The position numbers and the translations under genes were made by a program. A stretch of 64,000 nucleotides of DNA from an uncultured Massilia sp. (GTDB lineage Bacteria > Pseudomonadota > Gammaproteobacteria > Burkholderiales > Burkholderiaceae). The notes under the pieces are model-generated. The model had not been told where the DNA came from and did no database searches. It saw only the letters and a program-made list of their open reading frames with translations. Positions 35,522-45,169 of the stretch are shown piece after piece. Within the stretch, counting starts at the first letter, position 1. Each line of letters starts with the position of its first letter. The DNA lies in the NCBI GenBank assembly GCA_946481275.1, contig CAMLMV010000008.1, positions 62,001-126,000 on the forward strand. Reading direction: 5' to 3'.

Positions 35522-37777
35522 ATGCCCTACGATCCCCACCCGCCCGCGGTCAAACCGTATATTCCGGCGTCGGCGAATCTGCCCGAACTGACCTGGCGCG
35601 CCCTGATCATGGGCACCGTGCTGGGCATGGTGTTCGGCGCATCCTCGCTGTACCTCGTGCTGAAGGTGGGCCTCACCGTCAGCGCATCGATTCCCGTGGC
35701 CGTCATCGCCATCACCCTGTTCGGCCTCGCGAAGAAGATGGGCGGGCGCGAATCGACGATCCTCGAAAACAGCATCACGCAGACGGCCGGTTCGGCCGGC
35801 GAATCGCTCGCGTTCGGCCTCGGCTGCACCATGCCCGCCATCATGATCCTCGGCTTCGACCTGGAGATCTCGCGCGTGATGCTCGTCGGCGTGCTCGGGG
35901 GCCTGCTGGGCATCCTCATGATGATCCCGATGCGCCGCACGATGATCGTCGACCAGCACCGCGAACTGAAATACCCGGAAGGCACCGCATGCGCGGAAGT
36001 GCTGAAGGCCGCGGCCACCGAAACCTCGCGCGCGGCCGCGGGCGAGGTGCGCGACGAACATTCCGACGAAGCGAAGGACGCCCGCCGGCGCGCCTTCATC
36101 ATCTTCGGCGGCTTCGGCCTGGGGCTGCTGTACAAGGTCTTGAATATCTCGCTGAAGCTGTGGAAGGACACGGTCAACTTCGTCTTCGACGCGCCGCTGA
36201 AATCCGGTTCGGCCGGTGCCGAGATCTCGCCGGAGCTGCTGGGCGTCGGCTACATCATCGGCCCGCGCATCGCGATGATCATGGCGGGCGGCGGCGTGCT
36301 GTCGTACCTCCTCCTGATCCCGATGATCAAGTTTTTCGGCGATTCCCTGACGGTGCCGGTGGCGCCGGGAACGATGCTGATCCGCGACATGAGCCCGGAC
36401 GACGTGCGCAGCGCCTACGTGCTGTACATCGGCGCGGGCGCCGTGGCGGCCGGGGGCCTGATTTCCCTCGTGCGCTCGCTGCCCACGATCTGGAACGGCC
36501 TGAAAGGCGGCCTGTCCGGCATCGGCAAAACGTCCAGCGTCGACACGTCGCTGCGCACCGAGCAGGACATGCCGCTGAAATGGGTGGTGATCGGCTGCCT
36601 GGGCATCATCGCCGTGATCACGTTCGCGACGCCGCTGCACATGAACGTCCTGGGCGCGCTGCTGATCCTCGTGTTCGGCTTCCTGTTCTCGACCGTGTCC
36701 TCGCGCCTGACGGGCGAGGTGGGTTCGTCGTCGAACCCGATTTCCGGCATGGCCGTGGCGACCCTGCTGTTCACGTGCCTGATCTTCCTCGTGATGGGCT
36801 GGACGGGCGGCCGCTACTACGTGACGGCGCTGTCGGTCGGCGCGATCGTCTGCATCGCCGCCAGCAACGCGGGCACGACGTCGCAAGACCTCAAGACGGG
36901 CTTCCTCGTCGGCTCGACGCCGAAGCTGCAGCAATACGCGATCCTCGCCGGCGCGCTGGCCTCCGCGCTGATCCTGGGCCCGATCCTGCTGAAACTGAAC
37001 GACGCGGGCACCGTGTACGTGCCGGCCGCGCAGGTCGCGCCGCACATCAAGACCGACGCGTCGAAACTGACGGAGACCGCGCAGCTGCAGGGCCCGCAGG
37101 CCGCGTCCGACCACGCGACCTATAAAGTGTGGCAGAAGACGGATACGGTGGGCGGCCCCGCCGGCAAATACCTCGTGCGCGCCGACGGTTCGCTCGCCTA
37201 CCTCGTCGACCCGGGCATCAACGGCCAGTACCACACGCGGCCGGACGGCACCGAGGTCAAGAAGTTTGATGCGCCGAAGGCCGTGCTGATGTCGTACATC
37301 ATCAAGGGCATCCTCGACCACCAGCTGCCGTGGACCCTCGTGCTGTTCGGCGTGATGGTGGCCGTCGTGCTGGAGATGTCCGGCGTGGCGTCGCTCGCGT
37401 TTACGGTGGGCGTGTACCTGCCGCTCGTGTCCACGCTGCCGATCGCGATCGGCGGCATCATCCGCTGGATGGTCGACCGCCGCAACAACACGCTGCCGCA
37501 ATACCAGGGCCTGTCCGGGGACGAGCTGCAGGCGGCGGGCGACCGCAGCTCGGGCACGTTGCTGGCCTCCGGCTACATCGCGGGCGGCGCGCTGGCGGGC
37601 ATCATCATCGCGATCACGGCCGGCGTGATGACGGACTTCGACGATGCGATGACCAAATGGGCCGAGGCCGCGAACCCGTTCTTCGCGGGCGCCAGCGCGG
37701 ACCTGCTGTCGATCCTGCCGTATGCGGCGATCTGCGTGCTGCTGTACGTCGTCGGCCGCGAGAAAGCGGCGAAATAA
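35522..37777 (+). CDS. OPT-family oligopeptide transporter
   Basis: The 751-residue protein has about 15 hydrophobic helices. It opens with LPELTWRALIMGTVLGMVFGA and shows the family features SIPVAVIAI, ENSITQTAGSAGES and RELKYPEGTACAEVL. A polar segment of about 85 residues (about 500-585) interrupts the membrane part and reads as a small extramembrane domain. OPT proteins take up small peptides or metal chelates. The ATG at 35522 is preferred to one 33 bases upstream. Its stop abuts the stop of the convergent lysR-type gene. Confidence 0.9.
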   Translation: MPYDPHPPAVKPYIPASANLPELTWRALIMGTVLGMVFGASSLYLVLKVGLTVSASIPVAVIAITLFGLAKKMGGRESTILENSITQTAGSAGESLAFGLGCTMPAIMILGFDLEISRVMLVGVLGGLLGILMMIPMRRTMIVDQHRELKYPEGTACAEVLKAAATETSRAAAGEVRDEHSDEAKDARRRAFIIFGGFGLGLLYKVLNISLKLWKDTVNFVFDAPLKSGSAGAEISPELLGVGYIIGPRIAMIMAGGGVLSYLLLIPMIKFFGDSLTVPVAPGTMLIRDMSPDDVRSAYVLYIGAGAVAAGGLISLVRSLPTIWNGLKGGLSGIGKTSSVDTSLRTEQDMPLKWVVIGCLGIIAVITFATPLHMNVLGALLILVFGFLFSTVSSRLTGEVGSSSNPISGMAVATLLFTCLIFLVMGWTGGRYYVTALSVGAIVCIAASNAGTTSQDLKTGFLVGSTPKLQQYAILAGALASALILGPILLKLNDAGTVYVPAAQVAPHIKTDASKLTETAQLQGPQAASDHATYKVWQKTDTVGGPAGKYLVRADGSLAYLVDPGINGQYHTRPDGTEVKKFDAPKAVLMSYIIKGILDHQLPWTLVLFGVMVAVVLEMSGVASLAFTVGVYLPLVSTLPIAIGGIIRWMVDRRNNTLPQYQGLSGDELQAAGDRSSGTLLASGYIAGGALAGIIIAITAGVMTDFDDAMTKWAEAANPFFAGASADLLSILPYAAICVLLYVVGREKAAK

Positions 37778-38671
37778 TCAGAGGATCGTCGCCTTCATGG
37801 CCTCCATTTCCGCGACGATCCAGTCGCGGAAATGCTGGACCTTCGTCATCGCCTCCTTGTGCGGATTGACGAGCAGGCGGTACCCGTAGCCGAACGGCGC
37901 GCTCCTGCACGCCAGCTGGAGGAGTGTTCCCGCGCGGATGTCCTCGAACGCGATCCCGTACGGCACGAGGCCGATCCCCTGGCCCGCGACGGCCGCCTGC
38001 GCCAGCACGCCCCAGTGGCTGTACGTCCGCGCAAAATCGTAATCGCCTTTCAGCGCACGGTTCTCGTTCAGGAGCTGCAGCCACGATTCCGGCGTGCGTT
38101 CGCACAGCAGCGGAAAGCGCGTCAGGTCGGATAACTGCAGGGCATCCTGGCCGTCGGCCAGCAGGTCCGGGCTGTACACGGGCACGAGCCGTTCGCGGAA
38201 CAGCAGGGCGGGATCGTCGTCGCGCACGGGGCCGTAGCGGATCGCCACGTCGACGGCGTCGTCCTCGATGTCGACCGGCGTGTCGTTGGAATCGATGCGC
38301 AGGTCCAGCTCCGGATGCAGCTTCGTGAAGCGGGACATGCGCGGCACGAGCCACTTGATCGCGAACGAGTGCGTCGTCGAGATGCGCAGAACCGCTTCCT
38401 CGTCGCCCCGCTGCAGCGCGGCCACCTTGCCGCGCAGGTCGGCCAGCATCCGGGCGACGACGATCGCCAGTTCCTGGCCCTTGGCCGTCAGCGCGATGTG
38501 GCGCGGATGCCGCACGAACAGCGGGAAGCCGATGGCTTCTTCCAGCTGCTTGACCTGCAGGCTGACGGCGGCGGGCGTCTTGTGCAGCTCGCGCGCGGCC
38601 AGCTTGAAGCTGCCCCAGCGCGCGGCGCAATCGAAATCGATCAGTCCGGAGAGACTGCGCAGCGGTTTCAA
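37778..38671 (-). CDS. LysR-type transcriptional regulator
   Basis: The 297-residue regulator has an N-terminal winged helix (LIDFDCAARWGSFKLAARELHKTPAAVSLQVKQLE is the typical layout, residues about 10-44). The effector domain resembles the GcvA/AmpR group (ISTTHSFAIKWLVPRMSRF). It is divergent from the epimerase-like gene, the usual arrangement for a LysR regulator and its target, with 136 bases between. It is convergent with the OPT gene. The effector is unknown. Confidence 0.92.
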   Translation of the reverse strand: MKPLRSLSGLIDFDCAARWGSFKLAARELHKTPAAVSLQVKQLEEAIGFPLFVRHPRHIALTAKGQELAIVVARMLADLRGKVAALQRGDEEAVLRISTTHSFAIKWLVPRMSRFTKLHPELDLRIDSNDTPVDIEDDAVDVAIRYGPVRDDDPALLFRERLVPVYSPDLLADGQDALQLSDLTRFPLLCERTPESWLQLLNENRALKGDYDFARTYSHWGVLAQAAVAGQGIGLVPYGIAFEDIRAGTLLQLACRSAPFGYGYRLLVNPHKEAMTKVQHFRDWIVAEMEAMKATIL

Positions 38672-38807
38672 GCCATCCCCGAGCGTAAGTTTTTCTTATT
38701 CATAAGATTTATTTTTCTCGTTTGAACAATTGCCGTTCTGGTTACAGAATATAACGGATTCACCAAAACAGTGCTACGAGCCTCGCCCACAGACTAAGGA
38801 AAACTTC

Positions 38808-39737
38808 ATGCCCAAGAATATCCTGGTGATCGGCGGTACCCGTTATATCGGCAAGCTGCTCGTGCAGCGCCTGCTGCGCGCCGGCCATCGCGTCACCATC
38901 GCGACGCGCGGCTATGCGCCCGACCCGTTCGGCGACCGGATCGCGCGCGTGCGCGTCGACCGCCGCAACGAGACCGCGATGCGCAACGCGTTCGCCCGCC
39001 TCGGCCCGTTCGACATCGTGTACGACCAGATGTGCTACAACCCGCTGGACGCGGCCATCGCCGTGCGCACGTTCGCGGGCAAGGTGGGGCGCTACGTGAT
39101 GGCGTCGACTATCGACGCCTACCGCGCCCTCGGCTACGATCATGCGGAGCCGCTGCGCGAGAGCGACCTGGCCGTGGAGGCGCAGCCGATCGACACGGGT
39201 TATCCGTGGCACGACCCGTGCCGTGCCACCGAGTGCTATGTGGCGGGCAAGGTGCAGGCCGAGGCCTATCTCGTGCGCGACGGCTCGCTGTCCGTCGTCA
39301 CGCCGCGCCTGGCGCACGTGCTGGGCGGCCCGGAAGATTTTACGGGCCGCCTCGCGCACTACGTGGAGCTGGCGCGCATGAACGGGGTGCTGGAATACTC
39401 GAACCCGGACGCCGTGCTGTCCTTCATGCCGCTGCAGGGCGCGGCCGATTTCCTCGTCTGGGTCGGGATGCAGGAGTTCACGGGGGCGGTCAACGCGGCG
39501 TGCGACGGCGCGCTGTCGGCGAAGAGCCTGTACGAGCGCGTCGGCGCCGTGCTCGACACGCCCGTGCGCATGCGCCAGCGCGTGCCGCCGGCGGAGATGG
39601 GGCGGCTGTCGCCGTTCGACGTGCCGGGCGCGATGGTGCTGGACACGTCGCGCGCGCAGGCGCTGGGCTACCGGTTCGGCCATTGCGAGGACTGGATCGA
39701 CGATACGATCCAGCTGCACGACCTCGCGTTCGTGTAA
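38808..39737 (+). CDS. NAD-dependent epimerase/dehydratase-like protein
   Basis: The 309-residue short-chain dehydrogenase-fold protein has the dinucleotide site VIGGTRYIGKLLVQRLL (G-G-T-R-Y-I-G) and VTIATRG. It resembles atypical extended SDR proteins more than classical sugar epimerases. The active-site YxxxK is replaced by a CYVAGKVQAEAYL stretch, where Tyr and Lys are still four residues apart. It probably oxidises or epimerises a small metabolite. AAGGAAA precedes the ATG at 38808. The neighbouring LysR gene is the likely regulator. Confidence 0.82.
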   Translation: MPKNILVIGGTRYIGKLLVQRLLRAGHRVTIATRGYAPDPFGDRIARVRVDRRNETAMRNAFARLGPFDIVYDQMCYNPLDAAIAVRTFAGKVGRYVMASTIDAYRALGYDHAEPLRESDLAVEAQPIDTGYPWHDPCRATECYVAGKVQAEAYLVRDGSLSVVTPRLAHVLGGPEDFTGRLAHYVELARMNGVLEYSNPDAVLSFMPLQGAADFLVWVGMQEFTGAVNAACDGALSAKSLYERVGAVLDTPVRMRQRVPPAEMGRLSPFDVPGAMVLDTSRAQALGYRFGHCEDWIDDTIQLHDLAFV

Positions 39738-39743
39738 ACGACA

Positions 39744-39765
39744 ACGGCGGCCCGCGGGCCGCCGT
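39744..39765. terminator. Bidirectional hairpin between convergent genes
   Basis: ACGGCGGCC-CGCG-GGCCGCCGT is a perfect 9-bp stem with a 4-base loop in the 48-base gap between the epimerase-like gene and the convergent POT transporter gene. It has no T-run on either strand but is placed as a shared terminator. Confidence 0.55.
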
Positions 39766-39785
39766 CGATGCCAGAGCGTGGATAG

Positions 39786-41288
39786 TTATTTCACGCCATG
39801 CATCAGTTTCTGGATCAGCGGCGCGATCAGGAACAGCAGCACGCCGGCGCCGATCAGCGCCCAGAAGCCGAACGTGTAGCCGGACAGGGCCGATTCCACG
39901 GTCATGCCTTTTTCGCCCGAGACGACGGAAGCGAAGATGCCGGACAGGTTGTTGCCGATACCGGTGGACAGGAACCAGCCGCCCATGCCCAGGCCCACGA
40001 GGCGGGTCGGTGCGAGCTTGGTCACCATCGACAGGCCGATCGGCGACAGGCACAGTTCACCGATGGACTGGATCACGTACACCATGAACAGGGTCCAGAA
40101 CGGGATCTTGCTGTCCGCGCCGACGAGGTGCTGCAGCGCGAACATCAGCAGCAGGAACGCGAGGCCGTTGAAGATCAGGCCCAGGCCGAACTTGCGCGGG
40201 ATCGACGGGTTCTTGCGGCCCATCGCGACCCACACGGCGGCGACCATCGGTGCGCACACGATGATGGCCAGCGTGTTCACGGACTGGAACCAGCCGGTCG
40301 GGAACACCCAGCCGCCGAAGTCGCGGCGCACGATGTATTCGGCCAGGAAGGTGAACGAGCTGCCCGCCTGTTCGAAGAAGCACCAGAACATCACGTTGAA
40401 GAAGAAGATGACGAGCATGGCGATCGTCTTGTCGCGCACGACCGCGCCGCCGCGGATGCCTTCCACCATCAGCATGATCGCGAGGATGATGAAGAGGACC
40501 GACAGCACGCCCTGCAGCTTTTCCGCGCCCAGTTTCAGCAGGAAGTACACGACCGGGATCACGACGAGCGAACCGATGATGACGCCGATCAGGCGCACCG
40601 GGCTGGCCAGCGGACCGGTGGCGGCGCCGATGCCCTTCAGCATGCGGCGGCCGATCTGGAACCAGATCAGCGACAGGATCATGCCCACGCCGGCGGCGAA
40701 GAACACGACCTTGTAGGCCGGCACGCCGGTCTCGCCCGACATGCTCTGGGCGAGGGCGCCGGTCAGGATCGGGGCGAGGAAGCCGCCGCCGTTGATGCCC
40801 ATGTAGAAGATCGTGAAGCCGGAGTCGCGGCGCTGGTCGTTGATGCCGTACAGCTGGCCGACCATGGCGGAGATGTTCGGCTTGAACATGCCGTTGCCGA
40901 CGATGATCGTGGCGAGGCCCAGCTTGAAGACGTCCGGGTTCGGGATGGTGATGGCGAACAGGCCGGCCACCATGAACGCCGCGCCGACGAGGATCGAGCG
41001 CTGGTAGCCGATCACGCGGTCGGCGATGTAGCCGCCGAACACGGCGCCGGCGTACACCAGGGCGAGGTAGGAACCATAGGTCAGGTTGGCGTCGGCCTGG
41101 CCCACGCCGCTGCCGCCATAGAACTGGGCGACGATGTAGAGCACCAGGGCCCAACGGATGCCGTAGAAAGCGAAGCGTTCCCAGAATTCGGTCATGAACA
41201 GCATCCAGAGGGGCGCCGGATGGCCCATGATCTGCTTGAATTCCGGGACCGCCTTCGGTTCGGCGGTTGAAGTAGCTGCACCGCTCAT
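39786..41288 (-). CDS. POT-family proton-coupled peptide transporter
   Basis: The 500-residue protein has 12-14 helices and POT hallmarks. The first helix has the ExxER motif (TEFWERFAFYGIRWAL). GNGMFKPNISAMVGQLYG and FTIFYMGINGGGFLAPI follow. Near the end is the SIGELCLSPIGLSMVTKLAP segment (PTR2 signature). It imports di- and tripeptides with protons. Together with the OPT gene 2 kb away, it suggests a peptide-using lifestyle. It is divergent from ppnN across a 235-base region. Confidence 0.94.
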   Translation of the reverse strand: MSGAATSTAEPKAVPEFKQIMGHPAPLWMLFMTEFWERFAFYGIRWALVLYIVAQFYGGSGVGQADANLTYGSYLALVYAGAVFGGYIADRVIGYQRSILVGAAFMVAGLFAITIPNPDVFKLGLATIIVGNGMFKPNISAMVGQLYGINDQRRDSGFTIFYMGINGGGFLAPILTGALAQSMSGETGVPAYKVVFFAAGVGMILSLIWFQIGRRMLKGIGAATGPLASPVRLIGVIIGSLVVIPVVYFLLKLGAEKLQGVLSVLFIILAIMLMVEGIRGGAVVRDKTIAMLVIFFFNVMFWCFFEQAGSSFTFLAEYIVRRDFGGWVFPTGWFQSVNTLAIIVCAPMVAAVWVAMGRKNPSIPRKFGLGLIFNGLAFLLLMFALQHLVGADSKIPFWTLFMVYVIQSIGELCLSPIGLSMVTKLAPTRLVGLGMGGWFLSTGIGNNLSGIFASVVSGEKGMTVESALSGYTFGFWALIGAGVLLFLIAPLIQKLMHGVK

Positions 41289-41417
41289 GCGGTTCCTCCC
41301 CTAATCTTTTTAAGAATGATTGTCTTTGCGTGGCCTGCGCGTCCTGGGTAAGGACCGTGGCTAGCGTCGCATTTTAGTGGAAATCGTGCATATGGGGCCA
41401 GCTTTTTACAGCTCAGC

Positions 41418-41438
41418 CTTATGCGGAATCGGCATAAG
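41418..41438. promoter_or_regulatory. Inverted repeat in the POT/ppnN divergent region
   Basis: CTTATGC-GGAATCG-GCATAAG is a perfect 7-bp inverted repeat about midway between the two starts. It is a candidate operator; no binding protein is known. Confidence 0.35.
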
Positions 41439-41523
41439 CGAAAACGGGGACGCAAACTCCTGTGAGTTGTCGTATATTGGTGGAAAGGTCGCACCGATTT
41501 ACAGTAGAGAAAAGGAACACACC

Positions 41524-42894
41524 ATGAATTACGACGTTGTCGATACGCTGATTTCTCCGGAAGGACGGCTGGAAGTCCTGTCGAAGGCCGAGGTGGCCAA
41601 GCTACTCGATACGAGCCAGGGCGGGCTGTACCAGATCTTCCGTAAATGCGCGCTGGCGGTGCTGAACTCCGGCAGTTCGATCGACGACGGCAAGGAACTG
41701 CTCGAGCGGTACAAGGATTTCGACATCAAAATCATCCAGCGCGAACGCGGCATCAAGCTCGATATCCGCGGCGCACCCGCCCACGCCTTCGTCGACGGCA
41801 AGATGATCAAGGGTATCCACGAGCACCTGTTCTCGGTCCTGCGCGACATCGTCTACGTGAATTTCGAGGTGACGGACAATCCGCGCTTCGACCTCACGCG
41901 CCCGGAGGGCATCACGGACGCCGTCTTCCACATCCTGCGCAACGCCAACGTGATCCAGCCGCAGCGCAATCCGAACCTCGTCGTGTGCTGGGGCGGCCAC
42001 TCGATCAACCGCGTCGAATACAACTATTCGAAGCACGTGGGCTACCAACTCGGCCTGCGCGAACTCGATATCTGCACGGGCTGCGGCCCGGGCGCGATGA
42101 AGGGCCCGATGAAGGGCGCCACCATCGGCCACGCCAAGCAGCGCCTGCAGGGCGGCCGCTACCTCGGCATCTCGGAGCCGGGCATCATCGCGGCCGAGTC
42201 GCCGAACCCGATCGTCAACGACCTCGTGATCATGCCGGACATCGAGAAGCGCCTCGAAGCCTTCGTGCGCACGGGCCACGGCATCGTCGTGTTCCCGGGC
42301 GGCGCCGGCACGGCGGAAGAGATCCTCTACATCCTCGGCATCCTGCTCCACCCGGACAACGCGGAACAGCCGTTCCCGCTCGTGTTCACGGGCCCGGCGA
42401 CGGCGCGCGAGTACTTCGAGCAGATCGACCAGTTCATCGGCCTGACTCTCGGCGAGGCGGCGCAGCGCCGCTACAAGATCATCATCGACGACCCGGATGC
42501 CGTGGCGCGCGAGATGCAGCAGGGGATCCGCCAGGTGCGCGAATTCCGCAAGTCGCGCAGCGACGCGTACTACTTCAACTGGGGCCTGCGCATCGACCCG
42601 GAATTCCAGAAGCCGTTCCGTCCCACGCACGAGAACATGCGCAACCTGTCGCTGCACAAGAACCAGGAAACGCACCTGCTGGCCGCGAACCTGCGCCGCG
42701 CGTTCTCCGGCGTCGTCGCGGGCAACGTGAAGGAAGAGGGCATCCGCGCCATTGAACAGTACGGCAAGTTCGAGATCCACGGCGAGAACGAGATCATGGC
42801 GCCGATGGACAAGCTGCTGCAGTCGTTCGTCGAGCAGAGCCGCATGAAGTTGCCGGGCAAGGAGTACGTGCCCTGCTATCGCGTGGTGCGATAA
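41524..42894 (+). CDS. ppnN: Nucleotide 5'-monophosphate nucleosidase PpnN (LOG family)
   Basis: The 456-residue protein matches E. coli PpnN (YgdH, 454 residues). The LOG motif PGGAGTAEE (about residue 260) cleaves nucleotides to base and ribose-5-phosphate. It is flanked by an N-terminal domain (VDTLISPEGRLEVLSKAEV) and a C-terminal domain (NLSLHKNQETHLLAANLRRA). In E. coli PpnN is controlled by (p)ppGpp and helps in purine salvage under stress. AAGGA precedes the ATG at 41524; the longer frame upstream has no support. Confidence 0.95.
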   Translation: MNYDVVDTLISPEGRLEVLSKAEVAKLLDTSQGGLYQIFRKCALAVLNSGSSIDDGKELLERYKDFDIKIIQRERGIKLDIRGAPAHAFVDGKMIKGIHEHLFSVLRDIVYVNFEVTDNPRFDLTRPEGITDAVFHILRNANVIQPQRNPNLVVCWGGHSINRVEYNYSKHVGYQLGLRELDICTGCGPGAMKGPMKGATIGHAKQRLQGGRYLGISEPGIIAAESPNPIVNDLVIMPDIEKRLEAFVRTGHGIVVFPGGAGTAEEILYILGILLHPDNAEQPFPLVFTGPATAREYFEQIDQFIGLTLGEAAQRRYKIIIDDPDAVAREMQQGIRQVREFRKSRSDAYYFNWGLRIDPEFQKPFRPTHENMRNLSLHKNQETHLLAANLRRAFSGVVAGNVKEEGIRAIEQYGKFEIHGENEIMAPMDKLLQSFVEQSRMKLPGKEYVPCYRVVR

Positions 42895-42907
42895 ATCGGG
42901 CGGCAAT

Positions 42908-42939
42908 AAAAAAGGCGCGGACGGATCCGCGCCTTTTTT
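42908..42939. terminator. Strong bidirectional terminator between ppnN and lysS
   Basis: AAAAAAGGCGCGGA-CGGA-TCCGCGCCTTTTTT has a perfect 14-bp stem flanked by A and T runs, so it works as an intrinsic terminator on both strands for the two convergent genes. Confidence 0.92.
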
Positions 42940-42953
42940 GTGATACGTGACGT

Positions 42954-44498
42954 TCAGTCTTCCTTGCGCAGGTGCGGGAACAGCAGCACGTCGCGGATGT
43001 TCGGCGAATCGGTGATGATCATCATCAGACGGTCGATGCCGATGCCGCAGCCGCCGGTCGGGGGCATGCCGTATTCCAGCGCGCGGATGTAGTCGGCGTC
43101 GTAGTACATCGCCTCCTCGTCGCCCGCCTGCTTCGCTTCGACCTGCGCCAGGAAGCGTGCCGACTGGTCTTCCGGATCGTTCAGCTCCGAGAAGCCGTTG
43201 GCGATCTCGCGGCCCACCATGAACAGCTCGAAGCGTTCCGTGATGCCTTCGCGCGTGTCCGACGCGCGCGCCAGCGGCGACACTTCGACCGGGTAGTCGA
43301 TGATGAACGTCGGTTCCCACAGCTGCGCTTCCGCCGTCTCTTCGAACAGCGACAGCTGCAGCGCGCCCAGGCCCGAAATGGCGTGCGGCTTGACGCCGAA
43401 CTTCGCCAGCTCCGCCTTCAGGAAGTCCATGTCGTGCAGCTGTTCGTCCGTGTAGTGCGGGGCGAACTTGTTGATGGCCTGGACGATCGTCAGGCGGTGG
43501 AACGGTTTCGACAGGTCCAGCGCGCGGCCGCCGTAGGTCAGTTCGGCGGTGCCGTGGGCGTCGATGGCGGCCTGGCGGATCACGGCTTCCGTGAAATCCA
43601 TCAGCCACTTGTAGTCCGTCCACGCGGCGTAGAACTCCATCATCGTGAATTCCGGATTGTGGCGGATCGACACGCCTTCGTTGCGGAAGTTACGGTTGAT
43701 CTCGAACACGCGGTCGAAGCCGCCCACGACGAGGCGCTTCAGGTACAGCTCCGGCGCGATCCGCAGGAACATCTGCATGTCCAGCGCGTTGTGGTGCGTG
43801 ATGAACGGTTTTGCAGCGGCGCCGCCCGGGATCGGGTGCAGCATCGGGGTCTCGACTTCCATGAAGCCGTTATCCTGCATGAAGCGGCGGATCGACGAGA
43901 TCGCGGCCGTGCGCGCCTTGAACGTGCGGCGCGTCTCTTCGTTCATGATCAGGTCGACGTAGCGCTGGCGGTACTTCGTTTCCTGGTCGGCGAGGCCGTG
44001 GAACTTGTCCGGCAGCGGACGCAGGGCCTTCGTGATCAGGCGCAAGGTGGTGACCTTCACCGTCAGTTCGTCGGTCTTCGTCTTGAACAGCGTGCCCACG
44101 ACGCCCAGGATGTCGCCCAGGTCGTAGTGGCGCAGGGCTTCCATCGCTTCCTCGCCCGTGTTGTCGAGGGTGACGTAGATCTGGATGCGGCCGTCGGCGC
44201 GCGGGCCGGACGAATCCTGCAGGGTCGCGAACGCGGCCTTCTTGCCCGCTTCGCGCTTGAGCATCATGCGGCCGGCCAGCACGACCTGCTGCGGTTCCGC
44301 TTCCAGCTGTTCGCGGGTCCAGCCGCCGAACTGCCCGGTGAGGTCGGCCGCCTTGTGCTGCGGGACGAAGTCGTTCGGGAACGCGATGCCTTTTTCGCGG
44401 ATCGCGGCCAGCTTGGCGCGGCGCTCGGCGATGATCTTGTTGTCTTCGGCCGCGAGAGTCGACGGCTCGTTCTGTTGTTCTTGGTTCTCGGTGCTCAT
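42954..44498 (-). CDS. lysS: Lysyl-tRNA synthetase (class II)
   Basis: The 514-residue class II synthetase charges tRNA-Lys. The anticodon-binding OB fold ([24 protein letters not shown]) is followed by the catalytic motif 1 FMEVETPML, motif 2 [20 protein letters not shown] and motif 3 [12 protein letters not shown]. It is the third gene of the prfB-HAD-lysS unit, 13 bases after the HAD gene. The prfB-lysS arrangement is common in proteobacteria. Confidence 0.97.
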   Translation of the reverse strand: MSTENQEQQNEPSTLAAEDNKIIAERRAKLAAIREKGIAFPNDFVPQHKAADLTGQFGGWTREQLEAEPQQVVLAGRMMLKREAGKKAAFATLQDSSGPRADGRIQIYVTLDNTGEEAMEALRHYDLGDILGVVGTLFKTKTDELTVKVTTLRLITKALRPLPDKFHGLADQETKYRQRYVDLIMNEETRRTFKARTAAISSIRRFMQDNGFMEVETPMLHPIPGGAAAKPFITHHNALDMQMFLRIAPELYLKRLVVGGFDRVFEINRNFRNEGVSIRHNPEFTMMEFYAAWTDYKWLMDFTEAVIRQAAIDAHGTAELTYGGRALDLSKPFHRLTIVQAINKFAPHYTDEQLHDMDFLKAELAKFGVKPHAISGLGALQLSLFEETAEAQLWEPTFIIDYPVEVSPLARASDTREGITERFELFMVGREIANGFSELNDPEDQSARFLAQVEAKQAGDEEAMYYDADYIRALEYGMPPTGGCGIGIDRLMMIITDSPNIRDVLLFPHLRKED

Positions 44499-44511
44499 GT
44501 CAGATATCAGT

Positions 44512-45165
44512 CTAGTTTGGATTCAGCAGGCTGGCGGCATCCAGGTCTTCGTAGTGTTCGACGATGCGGATCACGTTGTCGAATTCGCGGAAGGCCTCGG
44601 CGGGCAGGGTGGTCGTGATGACGACGGCCTTCATGCCTGCACGGCGCGCCGCTTCCACGCCCATCGGCGCGTCTTCGAACACGATGCAGCTGCGCGGGTC
44701 CACGCCCAGCTTTTCGGCCGCTTTCAGGAAGACGTCCGGATGCGGCTTGCCGCGCGCGACGTCGGCGGCGCCGACGACGGTGTCGAAATGGCGGCGCAGG
44801 TCCAGCTCGTCGAGCGTGAAGACGATGTTCGCGGGCGGGGCGGACGTCGCCACGGCCAGCTTCACGCCTTGCGCGCGCGCGGCCGCCACGAAGTCCTCGA
44901 AGCCCTGGATCGCGCTGCGGTGCGGGCCGTACATCTCGCGGTAGAGCTCATCTTTTTCGTGCGCCAGCACGGCGATCTCGTCTTCCGAGATCTCCGGGCC
45001 GAGGCGTTCGCGCAGGATCTCGCGGCCCTGCGCGCCCGCCGTCTCGCGGAAGAACGCGTCGGCATCGTACGTCTTGCCGTGGCGCTCGAAGAACGCCAGC
45101 CAGGAGTCCGTGTGGAACGCCATGTTGTCGACGATGGTGCCGTCCATGTCGAAGATGAAGGCCAT
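44512..45165 (-). CDS. HAD-superfamily phosphatase (beta-phosphoglucomutase/GPH-like)
   Basis: The 217-residue protein has HAD motifs: [10 protein letters not shown] (nucleophile Asp, residues about 4-13), [12 protein letters not shown] (motif II) and [18 protein letters not shown] with [16 protein letters not shown] (motifs III-IV). The all-helical cap is of the phosphoglycolate phosphatase or beta-phosphoglucomutase kind. It is a housekeeping-type phosphatase of unknown substrate. It lies between prfB and lysS with gaps of 4 and 13 bases, so it is co-transcribed with translation genes. Confidence 0.9.
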   Translation of the reverse strand: MAFIFDMDGTIVDNMAFHTDSWLAFFERHGKTYDADAFFRETAGAQGREILRERLGPEISEDEIAVLAHEKDELYREMYGPHRSAIQGFEDFVAAARAQGVKLAVATSAPPANIVFTLDELDLRRHFDTVVGAADVARGKPHPDVFLKAAEKLGVDPRSCIVFEDAPMGVEAARRAGMKAVVITTTLPAEAFREFDNVIRIVEHYEDLDAASLLNPN

Positions 45166-45169
45166 CGGC

